Source of the DNA: Opitutia bacterium
GTDB taxonomy: Bacteria; Verrucomicrobiota; Verrucomicrobiia; Opitutales; Opitutaceae
NCBI GenBank assembly: GCA_016217545.1
Contig: JACRHT010000016.1
Coordinates: 62,001-126,000 of the forward strand
Direction of reading: 5' to 3'
Length of the DNA stretch: 64,000 nt
A program made the position numbers and the translations under genes. Shown piece after piece: positions 59,718 through 64,000 of this stretch. The notes below the pieces were generated by a model, which saw nothing but the letters and a program-made list of their open reading frames with translations, searched no databases and was not told the origin of the DNA. Position 1 is the stretch's first letter; each line of letters opens with the position of its first letter.

Positions 59718-61469
59718 CTATCGGGACGCGGCCGGCAGCGTTGCCAGGAGTTGTTCGAACGAGCGGCGGGCTTCCGCGTCGACGGCGAAGCGCGTGCCCA
59801 TCCGCGCGATCGAGGCGGCAATGTCGTTGGCGCCGATGCTGGCGTAGAGTCGCGCGCCTTTGAGGACGAGCGCGCTGTCGCGGGGAAAGGCCTTCAGGCC
59901 CTCGTCGAGCACGGCGAGATTGTCCACCTTCGGCGCGGCGGCGCTGGCGGCCCAGGCATCGGCGGCGACGTGGTAGGTCTCGGCGATCAACGGCGTGTGC
60001 TGGCGCGCCTCGAACACCAGCCCGAGCACGGACGCCATTTGCGCCGCGTCGAGCTTTGTCCCGGCCGCGGGGTGGGCGAGAGCGGCGGCCAAGCGAGCGC
60101 GGGCCAGCGCAGCATACGGTGAGGGGCGATCGACGTGGGCGGCACAGGCGGCTTCCAGAAATTTCGCCGCGCGCTCGGCCTGCCCGGCGTGCGCTTCGGT
60201 GACGGCGAGGCCAGCGAGCAACGCCGGGGCGCGGCTGCCGCGTTGGTAGGCTTCGCGGTAGGTCGCGGCGGCGCGGTCGAGATTGCCGGCGAGGCGCTGG
60301 GCGTCGCCGAGGATGACGCCGATTTGCGCGGGACTGGCGTCGGCGAGCACGATGTCCTTCGCGTTGAGGCGGTCTTCCGGCTTGATGTCGTAGGTCTGGT
60401 ATTTGTGGCGCACGTGCCGGATGTAGGCGCGGAGTTCTTCTTCCATCTGCGCGAAGCCGGTTTTGAAACACTCGCGGAAAAGCGATTCGCTCAACGGCTC
60501 GCGGCCGAGTCGGCCGACGAACTGGGCAATGGCGTCGCGGTAGCGGAGGTTCTCGCCGAAGAGGCAGAAGTGGACGAACAGGTAGGCCTGCTTGGCCCAG
60601 AGGTTGTTGCCGAGCGGGGAGCGGGCTTCGGGGGCGTCGGCGGTGATGGCGAAAAACTGCGCGAGCGGCATCAGCTTCCGGTGACGCAACACGACGTTGA
60701 ACGGCTGCTCGCCGACCACCGCGGCGCCACTGGCGGACGGATCCGACTCATCGGCGCCGATGCTCTCGCCGCCGGTCGCACCGCCTTTGTAGGTGTCGAT
60801 CTTCCCGTAAGTGAGCCAGCGGTCGGTCACCTCGGCATCCATCACGATTTGCGCCAGGCCCTCGGCCATCCAGGCGGGTGGGCGACTCGCGGTCTGAGTG
60901 AGGAGGGAGAAAATGTATTCGCGATAGAGCAGTTGCGCGTGATCGACATCGAGTTCGATGGAAGTCGCGCCGGTGGCGGCGAGCGCGGTGGCGTCGTCGA
61001 TGAGCAGGCGATCGGCGGCGAGGTTGACGGCGATGGTGAGCGACTCGGCGTCGCGCAGGAGCCGGCTCGGTGGCGCGTCCTGTTTTGGCTCGGCGCTCGC
61101 TGGCAACAGAGAGGCGAACTCACCCTCACGCGCGCAAAGCACGAGGGTGGCGCTCGCGAGGGGTTTGGGCGGCGCGGGCCAGAGCAGCGTGAGGGCTTGC
61201 TGGAATTTCTGGAAATCCGCGATGAGCTTGCGCGTGCGTCCCTCGGTCGTGCTCGAAAGCACCTCGAAGCGCCCGATGCGGCCATAGTGCCACGGCGCCG
61301 CCTCGGGCAGCACGCGGCTGTCGGTGACGGTGAAGTCCGGCAGGTCGACGGTCTTGCCTTCGACCTTCACGTCATCGGCCGCGGAGGAATCGAGACCGAG
61401 GGCGACCGCGAGACCGAGAAGCAGCGTTGGCGCGAGAAGACGCCGGAACGAGAGAGGGGCGACGTTCAT
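59718..61469 (-). CDS. Exported gluzincin-like pseudo-peptidase with TPR region
   Basis: The 583-residue protein has a signal peptide (about 1-30) and an N-terminal domain with VTDSRVLPEAAPWHYGRIG. The peptidase-like part has PPAWMAEGLAQ at about 197-207, the downstream helix of zinc peptidases. The HExxH expected before it reads YREYI at 182-186, so the zinc site is lost. TPR-like helices follow from about 385 (YREAYQRGSRAPALLAGLAV, AERAAKFLEAA). It probably works as a binding scaffold. It is convergent with the HxlR gene. Confidence 0.72.
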   Translation of the reverse strand: MNVAPLSFRRLLAPTLLLGLAVALGLDSSAADDVKVEGKTVDLPDFTVTDSRVLPEAAPWHYGRIGRFEVLSSTTEGRTRKLIADFQKFQQALTLLWPAPPKPLASATLVLCAREGEFASLLPASAEPKQDAPPSRLLRDAESLTIAVNLAADRLLIDDATALAATGATSIELDVDHAQLLYREYIFSLLTQTASRPPAWMAEGLAQIVMDAEVTDRWLTYGKIDTYKGGATGGESIGADESDPSASGAAVVGEQPFNVVLRHRKLMPLAQFFAITADAPEARSPLGNNLWAKQAYLFVHFCLFGENLRYRDAIAQFVGRLGREPLSESLFRECFKTGFAQMEEELRAYIRHVRHKYQTYDIKPEDRLNAKDIVLADASPAQIGVILGDAQRLAGNLDRAAATYREAYQRGSRAPALLAGLAVTEAHAGQAERAAKFLEAACAAHVDRPSPYAALARARLAAALAHPAAGTKLDAAQMASVLGLVFEARQHTPLIAETYHVAADAWAASAAAPKVDNLAVLDEGLKAFPRDSALVLKGARLYASIGANDIAASIARMGTRFAVDAEARRSFEQLLATLPAASR

Positions 61470-61628
61470 GGGTGAAAAGGCGACATCGGAGGAAATCGTC
61501 CCGGTTGGATTGGGGCAATCGGAACCTCGGATGAGCCGCTCTTTCCATGACGGTGTCCGTTGTCCAGGGTTTCAAACGTCGAGCAGTTGAAACCGCACGA
61601 AACCCTGAATCCTGAAAAACTCCACGCC

Positions 61629-62075
61629 ATGTCCACGAACGCCGTCCACCTTCACCGCGTCCTGCGCGCCGCGCCGGAAAAAATCTATCGCGCCTTCATC
61701 GATGCCGATGCCATGTGCAAATGGTTGCCGCCATTCGGCTTCACCGCCCGCATGTTTCACTGCGACGCCAAGGTCGGCGGGACCTTCAAGATGGCGTTCA
61801 CTAATTTCACGACGGGACAATCGCACTCGTTCGGCGGCACCTATCACGAACTCGTGCCCGGTCAGCGGATTCGCTACACGGACAAATTCGACGACCCAAA
61901 TCTCCCGGGCGAAATGACGGTGACGATCGACTTGAAACCGGTGCTCTGCGGCACCGACGTGAGCATCGCGCAAACGGATATTCCGGAGGCGATCCCGGCT
62001 GAGATGTGCTATCTCGGTTGGCAGGAGTCGCTCCTCCAACTCGCGCAAGTGGTCGAGCCGGCCATCAAGCAGTGA
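61629..62075 (+). CDS. SRPBCC (AHSA1-like) family protein
   Basis: The 148-residue protein starts at ATG 61629. It has the START-like pattern of the Aha1/ActivatorHSP90 domain: HRVLRAAPEKIYRAFIDADA at about 8, KWLPPFGFTARMFHCDAKVG, FGGTYHELVPGQRIRYTDKF, MTVTIDLKP and a C-terminal GWQESLLQLAQVVEP helix. Such folds bind hydrophobic ligands. A single-gene unit with unknown ligand. Confidence 0.85.
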   Translation: MSTNAVHLHRVLRAAPEKIYRAFIDADAMCKWLPPFGFTARMFHCDAKVGGTFKMAFTNFTTGQSHSFGGTYHELVPGQRIRYTDKFDDPNLPGEMTVTIDLKPVLCGTDVSIAQTDIPEAIPAEMCYLGWQESLLQLAQVVEPAIKQ

Positions 62076-62279
62076 CCCGCGCACCGTCCGCCGACAAACG
62101 GAGCGCGGCTTCACGCGTTCCGTGCGATCGGCTTTGGAGCGGCACTCGCGATTGCGTCGCGGACCAAGGTCGTTGGCTGTCGCCGATGCGTGGCACTCGC
62201 GCGAGCTCACCGGCGAGTGCCGAGGACGTAGCGTTGCCGACCCAGGATCGCACCGGATCGGCAAGCGGCGGCGTGGAGA

Positions 62280-64000
62280 TCAGGAGGACGCGACGGTGTA
62301 TGCGCCGGGGAGCAGCGTGATCTCGACGTAGTTGGTGGAGCCGTTGGAGAAGAACATGTCGGGATCGCTTGAGCCCTGCAGGCGGTCCGTGAAGGCCATG
62401 TTGTAGGCGTTGGTCAGGCTCTGGAAATCGCTCGCGTAGTTGTTGTAGAAATTGGCGTTGCTCGGCTGGAGGTTGGAGCCGAACCACAGCGCCACGTCGG
62501 CCGTGGTGGGCTGGAGCGAGAGCAGGTAGAAGAACTGGCCGGTGGACAGTTGACCGATCGCGGTGTTGGCCAGCGCGCCGGTGTTCACGTCGAACACCGA
62601 GCCAGTGAGGTTGGCGGCGGTGCCGCTGCTTTGGGCCTGCGCGGCGACGGTGGTGGTGCAGGCGGCCCAGCCGAAGTTGAAGCCCGCGAGCAGATCGCCG
62701 ACGATGCGTCCGCTCAGATCGTTCGCGATGCTGTTGTAGGGGTAGGCAGTCGGAGTGGGCTCGCTGGTCCAGTCGACAATGTAGGGCGGGTTGGCGCCGT
62801 AGATGCCGGTGGGCGCGTCGAGATCCTGATCCGTGAGGTAGATGCTGAAAGCACCCACGGTCGAGCCACTCCCCGAGAGAATGATGCCCGATACTCCGGC
62901 CAGCTGGGGAATGCGCGGGTTTGCCTTGTTGGGATTGAGATCGGAGACGGCGGTGGCGGTCATGCTATAGCTCTGCGCCGCGAGCCACTGGGAGGAGATG
63001 ATCGAAGTGCCGGTGCTGCCCGCGAACCCGAACAGCGTGCCGGTGGGAACGCTGACGTTTTGATCCGAGGTGACATAGCTCGACACGTTGAGTGCGGTGA
63101 CGTTCGCACGGAGGTTGTCGATGAGGCTGCCCGAGCCGGTCCAGCCGTGATACGGCGTCGCGCCACTGATCATCGACGCATCGTAGAGCGACGGCGAAAG
63201 GATGCGCGCCGTCTGGGAGATGGTGTAGGTGGTGCCGTTGGTGCTGGTCGCCGAACCGCTCGCCGCGACTTGCGTGCCGGTCGGGACATTGGAGTCGCTC
63301 GTCAGCGCGTTGAAGAGGGGCATGCCCGACGGACTGGTGAGGGGGTTGTTCGCCGGCGGGTTGGCGAGGGCGCCGGTCGTCGCGTTCTTGATCGCGATGG
63401 AGACCGGTATTCCGACGAAGTCGACGTAGGAGGCGTCGATGTTGGTGCTGCCGGTGGCGGGAGTGGGGAAGACGGACGGTTCGACGTAGGCGTAGACGGT
63501 GGAGAAATCCGGATCGTTCGGGTTCTGCGCTGCGGGTATCGTGGTCGAGTTGAGTTCGTTGATGAGGCTGAAATAGATCCGGCCGCCGGAGTAGCTGTTG
63601 AGCGTGAAATTGGCGACGGGATCGGGCAACGCAGGCAGCGCGAGCTGCGAGGTCATCTCCGCGAGGCTGTAGGATTGGCTCGAGGTTTGGCCGCCGTTGG
63701 CCAGCGGGACCGTGCCGGCGTAGTTCTGCGCCAGTGAGTTCGCCGCGATATTGGCGCCGAGAAACTTCACGTAGACGAGATCGTTGGGCACGCCGGTCTT
63801 GTTCACGACGACGAACTGGACGTTTTGCGGGGCCGCCGTTTCGAACTGGAACGTCACGCTCGGATTGTCCGGCGTCTTGCCAGTGGGGACGTTGACGCGC
63901 ACGTCCCACGTGCCCGTGCTGGGCATCGAAGGGGTCGTGGCCGTCACCTGGGTATCGGAGGCGCTGATGACCTTGCCCTGAACCTTGCCGAAGATCACGG
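62280..64000 (-). CDS. Secreted protein with IPT/TIG domain and beta-1,3-glucanase (GH64/thaumatin)-like domain, partial
   Basis: The gene runs off the right edge; 572 residues are visible and the 5' end is missing. The first 50 residues look like the end of an IPT/TIG domain (SDTQVTATTPSMPSTGTWDV). The rest resembles a GH64-type glucanase or thaumatin-like domain: NVQFVVVNKTGVPNDLVYV, SGGRIYFSLINEL, and a C-terminal SNGSTNYVEITLLPGAYTV. It is rich in Asn, Thr and Ser, as secreted proteins are. Catalytic residues were not identified, so enzymatic activity is unproven. Confidence 0.6.
   Translation of the reverse strand, partial: VIFGKVQGKVISASDTQVTATTPSMPSTGTWDVRVNVPTGKTPDNPSVTFQFETAAPQNVQFVVVNKTGVPNDLVYVKFLGANIAANSLAQNYAGTVPLANGGQTSSQSYSLAEMTSQLALPALPDPVANFTLNSYSGGRIYFSLINELNSTTIPAAQNPNDPDFSTVYAYVEPSVFPTPATGSTNIDASYVDFVGIPVSIAIKNATTGALANPPANNPLTSPSGMPLFNALTSDSNVPTGTQVAASGSATSTNGTTYTISQTARILSPSLYDASMISGATPYHGWTGSGSLIDNLRANVTALNVSSYVTSDQNVSVPTGTLFGFAGSTGTSIISSQWLAAQSYSMTATAVSDLNPNKANPRIPQLAGVSGIILSGSGSTVGAFSIYLTDQDLDAPTGIYGANPPYIVDWTSEPTPTAYPYNSIANDLSGRIVGDLLAGFNFGWAACTTTVAAQAQSSGTAANLTGSVFDVNTGALANTAIGQLSTGQFFYLLSLQPTTADVALWFGSNLQPSNANFYNNYASDFQSLTNAYNMAFTDRLQGSSDPDMFFSNGSTNYVEITLLPGAYTVASS

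Overview
This is a GC-rich bacterial chromosome segment. Gene content and protein style point to Verrucomicrobiota, probably the Opitutaceae. The signs are the set of small secreted proteins next to housekeeping genes, the LolA-like lipoprotein-sorting protein, the large ADOP-type permease, the degenerate peptidase with TPR repeats, and dispersed GTAGGGCGAG/CTCGCCCTAC-type palindromes. The lineage is an inference from recognition only. High GC gives almost every gene a long antisense or shifted-frame shadow, and these were left out.

Layout. 1-7.8 kb: end of asd, a tRNA-Val, hemC-hemD, a DegT aminotransferase, trpF, then a TPR protein, a lipoprotein esterase and a ceramidase-like membrane protein in close succession. 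7.8-20 kb: mostly housekeeping genes (ffh, der, fmt, parB, secG, an aspC-like gene) with an Lrp/AsnC regulator-aminotransferase pair, a LysM protein, a LolA-like protein and an unusual two-RHH protein with a histone-H1-like tail. 20-32 kb: small enzymes (ArsC-like, DUF6172, PhnA), a secreted beta-helix protein, an ABC permease/ATPase pair, an Rsm22-type methyltransferase with an SLBB protein, and a tightly overlapping hemW-lipoprotein-M23 peptidase operon. 32.2-40.4 kb: an accessory island. 40.4-64 kb: fur-like/priA divergent pair, two orphan NarL-type regulators, pssA, an OPT transporter, two DUF4242 proteins, a DMT exporter, a truncated globin, an altered M20 hydrolase, three methyltransferase or enzyme genes, psuK-psuG, an AlkD-type gene, a qorB/HxlR pair, a degenerate gluzincin-TPR protein, an SRPBCC protein and the 3' part of a glucanase-like surface protein running off the window.

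The standout is the island at 32259-40422. Two large STAND proteins (TIR + NB-ARC-like NTPase + 51-residue TPR-like repeats) flank a predicted SLOG-domain membrane protein with four transmembrane helices and a SLATT-like tail. The first two genes overlap by ATGA and the third starts 59 bp later. TIR domains of this type commonly consume NAD+ and some make cyclic ADP-ribose signals, and SLOG domains are known receptors for such nucleotides (ThsA of Thoeris). The layout therefore suggests a conflict or antiphage system in which STAND-TIR sensors signal to a membrane-disrupting SLOG effector. I know no named system with this layout. The repeat arrays of the two sensors are nearly identical at the DNA level, which indicates recent duplication or gene conversion.

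Other points worth attention: related palindromes on both sides of the Lrp-aminotransferase pair, an in-frame perfect palindrome inside fmt, a terminator hairpin overlapping a signal-peptide coding region, a Fur homologue without the usual histidine cluster, an M20 family protein without most metal ligands, and paired inverted repeats that look like HxlR operators.
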